Part shown: positions 1 to 8,165 of the stretch, in pieces
How positions within the stretch are numbered: the stretch's first letter is position 1
Layout of the letters: each line of letters starts with the position of its first letter
From: Egicoccus sp. AB-alg2
GTDB taxonomy: Bacteria; Actinomycetota; Nitriliruptoria; Nitriliruptorales; Nitriliruptoraceae
Length of the DNA: 64,000 nucleotides
Assembly: GCF_041821065.1 (NCBI RefSeq)
Contig: NZ_JBGUAX010000002.1
Coordinates: 310,001-374,000, forward strand
Reading direction: 5' to 3'
Position numbers and translations under genes: made by a program
The notes under the pieces: generated by a model
The model's input: only the letters and a program-made list of their open reading frames with translations
The model's database searches: none
Told to the model about the DNA's origin: nothing

Positions 1-477
1 CGCCAGCAGCGCCTTGCCGTGGGCCGCGACCCCCAGCGGGTGGCGGAACCCGATCCGGTAGTTGACCTGCACGAACCGGTCGCCGGGTTCGATCACCTCG
101 ACGACGACGAGGTCGTCGCGGTCGCGCACGGCAAGGCAGGCCGTCTCGTTGGTGTCCTCGGACAACGCCCGGAGCGGCGGCCCGGCCAGGCGCCGGACCT
201 CCAGTCCCTGCGCGGCCCGGACCCCCAACTCCAGCATCGAGAGCCCGAGGCGGTACTTGCGCGTCTCCGGGTCACGTGTGACGAAGCCCTCGCCGGTCAG
301 CGTGTCCAGCAACCGGTACAGCACTGCCCGGTCCAGGCCGGTGGACTCCGCCAGACCCGAGACGGTCGCGCCGTCGCTGTGCTCACCGAGCGCGTTCAGC
401 AGCGCCAGCCCGCGGGCGAGGGTGCGTGACCCGCTGGAACGGCGGCCGCGCTTGTCGTCGTCGTCGTCCGGTGCCAC
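1..477 (-). CDS. IclR-family transcriptional regulator (5' part, runs off the window)
   Basis: Translated from GTG at 477, the reading frame stays open to the window edge (159 codons). The N-terminus is acidic then basic (four or five Asp, then KRGRR). A winged helix-turn-helix follows at about residues 15-75, with the recognition segment TVSGLAESTGLDRAVLYRLL. The start of the IclR effector-binding domain comes next (YRLGLSMLELG, then the HPLGVAAHGKALL region near residue 150). IclR proteins are dimeric, small-molecule-responsive regulators that often control a divergent neighbour. Here the divergent neighbour is the Mce operon, 226 bp away, so control of lipid-import genes is a reasonable inference; I could not find a clear operator. 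The 3' end of the gene is missing. Confidence 0.88.
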   Translation of the reverse strand, partial: MAPDDDDDKRGRRSSGSRTLARGLALLNALGEHSDGATVSGLAESTGLDRAVLYRLLDTLTGEGFVTRDPETRKYRLGLSMLELGVRAAQGLEVRRLAGPPLRALSEDTNETACLAVRDRDDLVVVEVIEPGDRFVQVNYRIGFRHPLGVAAHGKALLA

Positions 478-703
478 GTGTCGGATCCTTGTTCGTCGGG
501 GGCCAAAGAACCCTGGGGGGACGCGTTCCGCACACCCGAGTGCGTTGTCGCGGTTGGCGAGTGTGCTGCGCGACCCGCGCACGGTCAAGCGCTGTGGCGA
601 CCGAATGGGCGGGGAGCCGTCCGTGCCCCGTCCGCGCGGTCCGTCACGACGCCGTCACCGACCCGCCACCGGCTCGTTGCGATGCACGACTCGGGAGGAC
701 CGG

Positions 704-1468
704 ATGCCCAGCGTGAAGGCGGGTGTGCAACAGCTCGGCGGCGTCGCGTCGATGGGCGTCGACGGCATGTTCGCGGTGCGCAGGGGCTTCCCGTTCGGCG
801 AATTCGTCCAGCAGTGCTGGTTCATCGCCAAGGTCACGATGGTCCCGGTCGTGCTGATCTCCATCCCGTTCGGGGTCATCCTCGCCCTGCACGTCGGCTC
901 GTTCGCCCGGCAGCTCGGCGCGGAGAGCTCGGTCGGCGCGGCGATGGTGCTCGGCATCGTGCGCGAGGCCGCGCCGGTCGCCACGGCGCTGCTGATCGCC
1001 GGGGCCGGCGGCTCGGCCATGACGGCCGACCTCGGCTCACGACGCATCCGCAACGAGCTCGACGCCATGGAGGTCATGGGCGTCGACCCGGTGCACCGCC
1101 TGGTGCTGCCACGGCTGTTCGCCGCCGCCCTCGTCGCCGTGCTGCTCAACGGGCTCGTGTCGGCCGCCGGCATCCTCGGCGGCTGGGTGATGGCCGTCCC
1201 GGTCCAGGGCGGGACCAGCGGGGCCTACTTCTCCTCGTTCACCGAGCTCGCCCACCTGCCCGACCTGTGGTCGGCGATGATCAAGGCGACCCTGTTCGGC
1301 TACCTCGCCGCGGCCATCTCCTGCTGGTACGGCTACAGCGCCCACGGCGGGCCCAAGGCGGTCGGCGACGCGGTCAACCGTGCGGTCGTGCTGACCTTCA
1401 TCGTGCTGTTCTTCGTGAACTTCGTGCTGACGGCGCTGTACTTCCAGCTCGTCCCGCCGAAGGTCTGA
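704..1468 (+). CDS. yrbEA: YrbE/MlaE-family permease A of the Mce transporter
   Basis: Integral membrane permease of an Mce-type ABC lipid importer, 254 aa. ATG at 704 is preceded by GGGAGG at suitable spacing; the frame is open far upstream but that extension is Arg/Ser-rich and non-homologous. The MlaE-domain signature is clear: EAAPVATALLIAGAGGSAM followed by the coupling segment IRNELDAMEVMGVDP, which in this family contacts the ATPase. About five or six hydrophobic segments span residues 40-250. It is followed after three bases by the second permease. YrbE proteins form the membrane channel through which Mce hexamers pass lipids or sterols inward. First gene of the operon. Confidence 0.95.
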   Translation: MPSVKAGVQQLGGVASMGVDGMFAVRRGFPFGEFVQQCWFIAKVTMVPVVLISIPFGVILALHVGSFARQLGAESSVGAAMVLGIVREAAPVATALLIAGAGGSAMTADLGSRRIRNELDAMEVMGVDPVHRLVLPRLFAAALVAVLLNGLVSAAGILGGWVMAVPVQGGTSGAYFSSFTELAHLPDLWSAMIKATLFGYLAAAISCWYGYSAHGGPKAVGDAVNRAVVLTFIVLFFVNFVLTALYFQLVPPKV

Positions 1469-1471
1469 GCC

Positions 1472-2365
1472 GTGGCCGCCACCGACCCCGGTTTCACCCC
1501 CGGTGCCCACCAACCCGGTCTCACCCCCCGCGCAGACGTCCGCGCCCTGCGTGCGGTGTCCCGGCCGCTGCGGCCCTTCGAGGAGTTCACCGACCAGCTG
1601 CGGTTCTGGGGCGAAGCACTGTCCGCGCTGCCGTTCAGCCTCAAGTGGTGGCGCAAGGTCATCCTGCCGCAGATCTCGGACGTCGTCGTCGGTGCCGGCG
1701 GGTTCATCGTCGGTGGCGGGATGCTGTTCGTCATCGCCTCGCTGGCGTTCTTCACCGGCACGCAGGTCGGCCTGCAGGGCGTCGCCGGCCTCGAGCAGAT
1801 CGGCGCGCAGGCCTACGTCGGCCTGGTCAGCTCGTTCGCGAACGTGCGTGAGATCACACCGCTGATCGCCGGCGTGGCGCTGGCCGCCAAGGTCGGGGCC
1901 GGCTACACCGCCGAGCTGGGCGCCATGCGGATCAGCGAGGAGATCGACGCCGCCGAGGTCATCGGCGTACGCCCGATCCCCTACCTGGTCTCCACGCGCA
2001 TCTGGGCGGCGCTGATCCCCACCATCCCGCTCTACCTCCTGGCGCTGTTCAGCGCCTTCTTCGCGACGCGCCTCATCGTCACCGGCTTCTACACGATCTC
2101 GCCCGGCGCCTACGACACGCGGCTGGCGCTGTTCCTGCCCGTGATCGACATCGTCTACAGCGTGGCCAAGGCGATCGTCTTCGTGATCGTGGTGGTGCTG
2201 ATCCACACCTACTACGGCTTCTACGCCAAGGGTGGCCCGGCCGGCGTCGGGGTCGCGGTCGGCCGTGCGATCCGGGCCAGCATCACGGCCGTCGTCATCC
2301 TGAACATGGTGCTGTCGCTGGCCTTCTGGGCCGCGGGCGGCGAGACGATCCGGATCGCCGGATGA
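1472..2365 (+). CDS. yrbEB: YrbE/MlaE-family permease B of the Mce transporter
   Basis: Second permease subunit, 297 aa, GTG start three bases after the stop of the first. The N-terminal ~60 residues are cytosolic and Pro/Arg-rich, longer than in YrbE-A. The MlaE motif is EITPLIAGVALAAKVGAGYT with coupling segment ISEEIDAAEVIGVRP, the EExDA form seen in YrbE proteins. Five or six membrane segments follow. Its TGA overlaps the ATG of mceA (ATGA), implying translational coupling. Actinobacterial Mce systems have paired, non-identical YrbE proteins, so a heterodimeric channel is expected. Confidence 0.95.
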   Translation: MAATDPGFTPGAHQPGLTPRADVRALRAVSRPLRPFEEFTDQLRFWGEALSALPFSLKWWRKVILPQISDVVVGAGGFIVGGGMLFVIASLAFFTGTQVGLQGVAGLEQIGAQAYVGLVSSFANVREITPLIAGVALAAKVGAGYTAELGAMRISEEIDAAEVIGVRPIPYLVSTRIWAALIPTIPLYLLALFSAFFATRLIVTGFYTISPGAYDTRLALFLPVIDIVYSVAKAIVFVIVVVLIHTYYGFYAKGGPAGVGVAVGRAIRASITAVVILNMVLSLAFWAAGGETIRIAG

Positions 2366-3453
2366 CGGGCCGGTTCGCGCGCCTGCGGCCGACACGGCCG
2401 CTCGACCCGGTCCTGCAGCGCCGCGTCGTCGGCACCGCCACCGTGGTGCTGGTCCTCGCGCTGGCCACCCTGGTGCTCGACTGGCGCTACGCCCCGCCGC
2501 GCGACTCCTACCAGGTCACCGCGCTGCTCGGCACGGCCGGCAGCGGCGTGGGCGAGGGCACCGACGTGAAGGTCCGCGGCGTCAACGTCGGTCGGGTCGA
2601 CCGGGTCCGCTACGAGGACGGCCGCGCCTACGCCGACCTCACGCTCGACCCCCACCCGCGCCTGCCTGGCCCCGACCAACTGGAGCTGGTGGTCACGGCC
2701 AAGACGCTGCTGGGCGAGAAGCAGTTGGAGCTGTCGTTCCCGGACGAGGCCTACGACCGCCCGCCGTACCTGGCCGCGGGTGACGTGCTGGAGGCCGCAC
2801 GCGAGCCGACGGAGCTGTCCGAGGTGCTGGACGTGATGGAGCCGTTCCTGGCCGCCATCGACGAACGCGAGCTCGCCACCATCGTGGACGTGCTGGGCGA
2901 TCAGCGCGGCGAGGGCGAGGCCTTCGCCCGCAACCTCGAGCTCGGCCAGCGGCTGGCGGCCTTCGGTGACCGGACCGCCCCCGACGCGCTCGACCGGATG
3001 CGGGACCTGACCCTCGTCGCCGACGCCTTCGCGGACGCGGCACCGGACCTCACCCGCCTGAACCGCGCCCTGCCCGAGGCGACGGGCGTGCTGACCGAAC
3101 GCCAGGCCGACCTGCGCGCCAACCTCGACGCGGTCTCCCGGTTCGCGCGGACCCTCGACCGCACCCTCGACGCCGAGGAGGCGGCGATCAGCGACTTCCT
3201 CGTCACGCAGCAGCCGGTGGGTGACGTGCTCGAGCGCAACCAGGACCAGCTCGGCTCGCTGGTGGAGGGCATGTCGCTGTACGCGCGGGCGCTCGGCAGC
3301 GGCGGCACGTTGCTGGACGACGGCACCGAATGGGCCGGCTTCCGGATCTTCGTCGACCCGGAGCGCTCGTTCGACCCGGTCAAGCTGCTGTGCCTGGAGC
3401 TCGAGGAGGTCTTCGGCGAGGACGCGCCCGCGCAGTGCGAGGACCGGCGATGA
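2362..3453 (+). CDS. mceA: Mce-family protein A
   Basis: Substrate-binding/tube-forming subunit, 363 aa. One N-terminal membrane helix lies at about residues 22-40 (ATVVLVLALATLVLDW). An MlaD/Mce domain (about 45-130) includes GEGTDVKVRGVNVGRVDRV and LLGEKQLELSF. A long helical region of unequal repeats follows, as in Mce tube proteins. Two Cys near the C-terminus (CLELEE and AQCEDRR) could form a disulfide. The ATG overlaps the stop of yrbEB, and its own stop overlaps the ATG of mceB. In the family, Mce proteins assemble into a hexameric periplasmic tunnel linked to the YrbE permeases. Confidence 0.94.
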   Translation: MTGRFARLRPTRPLDPVLQRRVVGTATVVLVLALATLVLDWRYAPPRDSYQVTALLGTAGSGVGEGTDVKVRGVNVGRVDRVRYEDGRAYADLTLDPHPRLPGPDQLELVVTAKTLLGEKQLELSFPDEAYDRPPYLAAGDVLEAAREPTELSEVLDVMEPFLAAIDERELATIVDVLGDQRGEGEAFARNLELGQRLAAFGDRTAPDALDRMRDLTLVADAFADAAPDLTRLNRALPEATGVLTERQADLRANLDAVSRFARTLDRTLDAEEAAISDFLVTQQPVGDVLERNQDQLGSLVEGMSLYARALGSGGTLLDDGTEWAGFRIFVDPERSFDPVKLLCLELEEVFGEDAPAQCEDRR

Positions 3454-4502
3454 ACGCGCGCCACCCGCTGCCGAAGTTCGTCGTGTTCGCGCTCGTGTGC
3501 CTCGGCTTCACCGCCTGGCTGGTCGTCATGATCGGCAACATCTCCTTCGAGTCGCGCCTGACCTACGCGGCCGACTTCGGCGACGTGCAGGGCCTGCTGG
3601 TCAACGACGACGTCAAGGTCGCGGGCGTGACCGTCGGCAAGGTCACCGGCATCGAGCACCTGCCCGGCGGTCGCGCCCGGGTGTCGTTCAGCGTGCGTGA
3701 CCAGGTGTCGCTGCCCAGCGACAGCACCGTCACCGTCCGGTGGCGCAACGTGCTCGGGTTGCGGTTCCTGTACGTCGAGCCCGGCAGCGGTGGCGAGGTG
3801 GTGGCGGCCGGGCACGTGTTCCCGCTCGAGCAGACCCGCGCTCCGGCCGACCTCGGCTCGCTGCTGCAGCGCCTGGCGCCGTTCATGCAGGCCCTCGACC
3901 CACGCCTGCAGAACGAGTTGCTGCAAGGCCTGTCCGAGGGGCTGGTCGGCAACGAGCAGGAGGTCCGCTCGCTGATCGCGCAGGGCGCCGAGCTCACGAC
4001 CGCGATCGCCGGCCGTGATGCGGAGATCGACTCCCTGCTGCGCAACTCGGCCACGGTGCTCGACGCCTACGCCGCTCGCGAACAGGAGCTGCGCGGGCTC
4101 CTGGACAGCTTCGCCGAGGTGTCCTCCACCCTCGCCGAACGCAACGACGAACTCGAGCGCGCCATCATGGCCCTGGCCGACGGACAGGAGGAGCTGCAGC
4201 GGCTGGTCGACACCAACCGTGGCGAGATCGAGGGCGGCATCGACGCGCTGGAGGACCTGACCACCGTCCTGGCGGCGGATCGTGAGGGCCTGGAACGTGC
4301 GCTGGAGACCTCGCCGCGCGGCCTGGTCAGCTACCACCTGATGTCGCGCACCGGGCAGTGGTTCAACATCCGCGCCGTGGGCGCGTCGGTGGCCGACACC
4401 GTCGTGTCCACCGAGCGCGGGGCCGCCTACCCGCGTGCGGGCGGGCGCTCGTCACGGTCCTCCGGCGCGGCCCTGTCCGAGCTGTTCGGCGGGGGTCGCT
4501 GA
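3450..4502 (+). CDS. mceB: Mce-family protein B
   Basis: Second Mce subunit, 350 aa, starting at ATG 3450 that overlaps the mceA stop. The N-terminal signal-anchor is FVVFALVCLGFTAWLVVMIG (about residues 10-30). An MlaD domain at about 35-115 contains LLVNDDVKVAGVTVGKVTGI and VLGLRFLYVEPG. A long helical region of Glu/Arg/Leu heptad-like repeats (about 150-300) is the predicted tunnel part. The C-terminus is short and basic-polar. Stop overlaps the next ATG. Order and spacing identify it as the B subunit. Confidence 0.94.
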   Translation: MNARHPLPKFVVFALVCLGFTAWLVVMIGNISFESRLTYAADFGDVQGLLVNDDVKVAGVTVGKVTGIEHLPGGRARVSFSVRDQVSLPSDSTVTVRWRNVLGLRFLYVEPGSGGEVVAAGHVFPLEQTRAPADLGSLLQRLAPFMQALDPRLQNELLQGLSEGLVGNEQEVRSLIAQGAELTTAIAGRDAEIDSLLRNSATVLDAYAAREQELRGLLDSFAEVSSTLAERNDELERAIMALADGQEELQRLVDTNRGEIEGGIDALEDLTTVLAADREGLERALETSPRGLVSYHLMSRTGQWFNIRAVGASVADTVVSTERGAAYPRAGGRSSRSSGAALSELFGGGR

Positions 4503-5743
4503 TGCTGCTCGAGCGCAACCACACCGTCGTCGGGCTGGCCGTCGTCGGCGTGATCGGCGCGGGCACGCTGTTCGCCCTGGGCGCCACCGCCGGACTGTTC
4601 GTCCGCGGCGACGTCTACGAGGCCGAGCTCGCCGACGCGGCGGGGCTGAAGGCGGGCGACTTCGTCTACGTCGCCGGGCACCGGGCCGGCGAGGTCCTGT
4701 CCGTCGACGTCGACGGCGCGCTGGTCCGGGTCCGGTTCTCCTCCACCGCCCCGGAGCTGCCGGCCGACTCGATGGTCTCGGTCATCCTCTCCAACACACT
4801 CGGCAAGCGCGGCCTGTCGCTGACCCCGGGAACGGCCACCGCGACGCTGGCGGACGGCGACGTCATCCCGCTGGCCCGGACCAGCACCCCGATCGACCTG
4901 CCGGAGGTCGGCGATCGGGCCACCGAGCTGCTGGGTGGCCTGGACGTGGAGGCGATGCAGGAGCTCACCACGGCGTTGGCCGACGTGACGGAGGGCAACC
5001 GCGAGGACGTCGAACGGCTCCTGCGCGGGGTCGAAGACGTCTCGCGGATCGTCAGCGATCGTCGCGACGAGTTGCAGACCGTGCTGGACCGCGCCACCAC
5101 GCTCGTCGACGCCGCGGCCGAGAAGGACCAGGAGCTGGTCGCGATCATCGACGACTTCGGCAGCGTCCTGGACCGGTTGGTGCAGCGCCGCGAGGACCTC
5201 TCCCGGCTGCTCGAGGTGACCGCGTCCCAGTCCGAGGCGACTGCGGCGCTGGTTGGCGACAACCGCGAGCAGCTCGACCGGGTGCTGGCCTCCTTCCACG
5301 AGGACCTCGAGGTGATCGACCGGCACCAGGTCGACCTCGCCCACACCCTCGCCTACCTCGGCGTCAGCGTGTACGGGTTCTCCTCGATCGGCGTGTCCGG
5401 CGGCGAGGCACGGGTCGACAACCCAGGTTGGGGCAACGTGTTCGTGACCGGGCTCGGCAGCGTCGGCATCGGCGCGCTGCTGGAGTGCAGCGGAGCGCTC
5501 GACGCCGTCTTCACCGACCTGCTCGGCCCCGACCCGCGCTGCGAGCCGGTCGACAACCCGGGCCAGGGGCCGCAGCCGGGCCCACCGGCCGAGGACGCCG
5601 ACGAGCGCCCGGCCGGTCCGCTGGACCCGCCCACCGTGCCGGACCCGGACGTGCTCACCGACGCGGTGACGCGGCCGCTGTCCAACCCGCAGTCGTTGTC
5701 ACGTTTCCTCGGCGGCATGACCGGCGGAGGTGAGGACGGATGA
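4502..5743 (+). CDS. mceC: Mce-family protein C
   Basis: Third Mce subunit, 413 aa; ATG at 4502 overlaps the preceding TGA. N-terminal anchor VVGLAVVGVIGAGTLFALGA, MlaD domain with LKAGDFVYVAGHRAGEVLSV and ILSNTLGKRGLSL, then about 200 residues of helical repeat with DRR/REDL patterns. Two Cys (LECSGALDA and DPRCEPV) sit just before a Pro/Asp/Glu-rich low-complexity tail (about residues 350-400). Extended Pro-rich tails are common in C-type Mce proteins. The next gene starts inside its stop codon. Confidence 0.94.
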   Translation: MLLERNHTVVGLAVVGVIGAGTLFALGATAGLFVRGDVYEAELADAAGLKAGDFVYVAGHRAGEVLSVDVDGALVRVRFSSTAPELPADSMVSVILSNTLGKRGLSLTPGTATATLADGDVIPLARTSTPIDLPEVGDRATELLGGLDVEAMQELTTALADVTEGNREDVERLLRGVEDVSRIVSDRRDELQTVLDRATTLVDAAAEKDQELVAIIDDFGSVLDRLVQRREDLSRLLEVTASQSEATAALVGDNREQLDRVLASFHEDLEVIDRHQVDLAHTLAYLGVSVYGFSSIGVSGGEARVDNPGWGNVFVTGLGSVGIGALLECSGALDAVFTDLLGPDPRCEPVDNPGQGPQPGPPAEDADERPAGPLDPPTVPDPDVLTDAVTRPLSNPQSLSRFLGGMTGGGEDG

Positions 5744-7083
5744 CGACGCGACGAACCCGCCGGCTGCCGATCGTGATGCTGGTGCTGGCCGTCATGGCCA
5801 GCGGGTGTGGCCTGCTCGGTGGCGGCACGCCCTCCGAGGTGACCGCCCAGCTGTCCCGCTCGTACAACCTGTTCCCGGGCTCGCCCGTCCGCGTGCTGGG
5901 CGTCGACGTCGGCCGGATCGTGGACATCCGTGTGGCGCCGGGGCGCCCCACCGTCGACGTGGTCATGCGGCTGGACGCCGGCGTGGAGCTCCCCGCCGAC
6001 GCGACCGCGATCGTGGTACCGGAGTCGCTGCTCGGCGAGCGCTACGTCCAGCTGCCGGCGTACACGGACGGACCGACGCTGGAGTCCGGCGCCGTCATCC
6101 CCGTCGAGCGCACCAGCGTCCCCCACGAGTTCGACGAGGTGCTCGAAGGGCTCGGCGAGTTCGTCGGCGGGCTCGACGGGACCGAGGTCGGCCGCCTGGT
6201 GTCCAACCTGTCGGAGGTGGTCGACGGGCAGGGCGAACAGCTCGGGCGCACCATCGACCGCACCCACGAGGCCATCGGGGTGCTGAAGGACAACGACGAC
6301 GAGTTGATCGCGCTCGCCAGCCGCCTGTCCGACCTGAACGAGACGCTGGCGACCCGCGACCAGCAGCTCGCCGCGATCATCCAGGACTTCGACACGGTCG
6401 CGCGCACGGTCGTCGACGATGCCGACAACCTCGACGCCGCCCTGCGGGGGCTGGTGGACCTGACCAGCGAGGTCGACGGGTTGCTGGCCACGAACGCCGA
6501 CCGGCTGGAGCAGGACGTCGCGACCCTCACGCGCGTCGGCCGGACCGCGCAGCGCAACCTCGACAACGTCTCGCTGGCCGTCCTGGGCAGCGCCGAGCTG
6601 TTCCGGCACGCGGAGCGGATCATCGACCGCGAACACAACATGCTGCCGCTGCAGGACCAGCTGTTCGCGCTCGCGCCGGCACTGACCGACAGCATCCTGT
6701 TCCGTCTGCAGGGCATCTGTCTGGCGGCGGGGTTGCCCGAGGACCAGTGCGCGTTCGAGCTGCTGGAAGGGCTGCTGGGCGGTCTCGTGTGCGCGCCGCC
6801 GTTCGTGCCGTGTCCGCCCGACGACACGGCGACCCCGTTGGAGGAGGCGCTGCTCGGCTTCGTGGCCAGCGACACGCCCGCCGGCGACGCGGTGCTCGAG
6901 GCACTGCGGGACCGGGTCGACGAACCAGAACCGGACGAGCAGGGCCCGGCCCCCGCACCGGCGCCGGACGAGCCGGCACACGTCGTCCCCGACGACGCCC
7001 CCGAGCCCGAGGCCGACGCGCCGGCCCGGCGCGGGCTGCTCGACGGCCTCCTGGGACGCCGCGGCGGGGAGGACGGCCGATGA
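5740..7083 (+). CDS. mceD: Mce-family protein D, predicted lipoprotein
   Basis: Fourth Mce subunit, 447 aa. Unlike subunits A-C it starts with a lipoprotein signal: MTTRRTRRLPIVMLVLAV then MASGC, with the acylated Cys at residue 23. The MlaD domain follows directly (NLFPGSPVRVLGVDVGRIVD, LLGERYVQLP). The helical tunnel region runs to about residue 320. A Cys-rich stretch comes next (GICLAAGLPEDQCAF, GGLVCAPPFVPCPP). The C-terminal tail is Pro/Glu/Asp/Ala-rich and ends with basic residues. In mycobacterial operons the E protein is the one usually described as the lipoprotein, so a lipidated D subunit is worth noting. Overlaps mceE by ATGA. Confidence 0.93.
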   Translation: MTTRRTRRLPIVMLVLAVMASGCGLLGGGTPSEVTAQLSRSYNLFPGSPVRVLGVDVGRIVDIRVAPGRPTVDVVMRLDAGVELPADATAIVVPESLLGERYVQLPAYTDGPTLESGAVIPVERTSVPHEFDEVLEGLGEFVGGLDGTEVGRLVSNLSEVVDGQGEQLGRTIDRTHEAIGVLKDNDDELIALASRLSDLNETLATRDQQLAAIIQDFDTVARTVVDDADNLDAALRGLVDLTSEVDGLLATNADRLEQDVATLTRVGRTAQRNLDNVSLAVLGSAELFRHAERIIDREHNMLPLQDQLFALAPALTDSILFRLQGICLAAGLPEDQCAFELLEGLLGGLVCAPPFVPCPPDDTATPLEEALLGFVASDTPAGDAVLEALRDRVDEPEPDEQGPAPAPAPDEPAHVVPDDAPEPEADAPARRGLLDGLLGRRGGEDGR

Positions 7084-8165
7084 GGCGCCTGCCCCGATCG
7101 GTGCTGGCCGTGCTGGTCACCGCGGCCCTGGGGGCCGCGGGCTGCAACCCGGGTGGCCCGGACACGATCGAGCTGACCGCCGCGTTCGACGACGTCGGCG
7201 ACCTGGTGACCAACGCCCACGTCCGGGCCGGTGACGTCCCGATCGGGCTGGTGACCGGGATCGAGCTCGGCGCCGACCACCGCGCGATCGTGACCATGCA
7301 GGTCAAGCGCGACACCGGGCTGCCGGCACGGACCGAGGCGGCACTGGACCGCACCTCGCTGCTCGGCGAGCGCTACATCGACCTGCGGCCGCTCGAGGAG
7401 GGCGGCGTCCTGGCGCACGGGGACCACCTCGAGGACGCCCGGGTGGTCACCGACTTCGAGGACCTGGTGTCGTCCGGCGACCGGGTGCTCTCCCTGGTGG
7501 CGACCGATCAGTTGCAGGCCGCCATCGAGACCGGCGCGGTGGCGTTCGGTGGCCGCGGCGGCCTGCTCGGTCAGTTCATCACCGACGTCGAAGGCTTCGT
7601 CGGCACCTACAACGAGGATCGCGACGACCTGCTGGTGATGATCGACGCGCTGGACCGGCTCGCCACGACCATGGCGCCCGACGCCGAGCTGAACGCCGAG
7701 GCGCTGGCGGTGCTCGAGGATGCGTCCCGGGTGCTGGAGGAGGAGGACGAGCGGCTCCTGGACGCGCTGGTCGACCTGACCGAGCTGTCCGTCACCGGCG
7801 GACGCATCATGTCCCAGCACCGTGAGGAGACCGAGGACGCCATCCGCCGCCTGCGGATCCTGCTCGAGCAGTTCACCGCGGTCGACGGTGCGCTGGCCGA
7901 CCTGCTGACGTGGCTGCCGCGCCACAACCTGCACGTCCCCAACGGCGTCGTGCTCGAACAGGGCTCGCAGCGCCACATGGCCCAGGTCTGGCTCGACTTC
8001 GTCGTCTGCGGCGTCAACGACACGCCCGGTGACCCGGCCCGCGCCTGCGACCCGCCCAACCCCGGCCAGCCGAGTCCCTACCCGTCCGAGCGTCCCCGCA
8101 GCGAAGCCTGCTACGACGACCTCGAGGTGTGCCGCGAGGAGACCGACGCGGAGAACCGGCGATGA
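7080..8165 (+). CDS. mceE: Mce-family protein E, lipoprotein
   Basis: Fifth Mce subunit, 361 aa, ATG 7080 overlapping the mceD stop. Signal peptide MRRLPRSVLAVLVTAALGAA is followed by GC with Cys22 as the expected lipidation site; this is the LprK-type position in the family. MlaD domain contains VRAGDVPIGLVTGIELG and SLLGERYIDLRPL. A helical region spans about 130-290. The C-terminal part has four Cys (FVVCGVNDT, RACDPPN, EACYDDLEVC), suggesting disulfides in an extracytoplasmic cap. The stop overlaps the ATG of mceF. Confidence 0.94.
   Translation: MRRLPRSVLAVLVTAALGAAGCNPGGPDTIELTAAFDDVGDLVTNAHVRAGDVPIGLVTGIELGADHRAIVTMQVKRDTGLPARTEAALDRTSLLGERYIDLRPLEEGGVLAHGDHLEDARVVTDFEDLVSSGDRVLSLVATDQLQAAIETGAVAFGGRGGLLGQFITDVEGFVGTYNEDRDDLLVMIDALDRLATTMAPDAELNAEALAVLEDASRVLEEEDERLLDALVDLTELSVTGGRIMSQHREETEDAIRRLRILLEQFTAVDGALADLLTWLPRHNLHVPNGVVLEQGSQRHMAQVWLDFVVCGVNDTPGDPARACDPPNPGQPSPYPSERPRSEACYDDLEVCREETDAENRR

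Noticed and set aside
62-703. Upstream extension of the first YrbE frame
   Set aside because: It runs antisense through the IclR gene, and ATG 704 has a good ribosome-binding site and the family-typical start.
5730-7080. Plus-strand upstream extension of the mceE frame
   Set aside because: Overlaps mceD in another frame and is Arg/Gly-rich; MceE begins with its lipoprotein signal at 7080.
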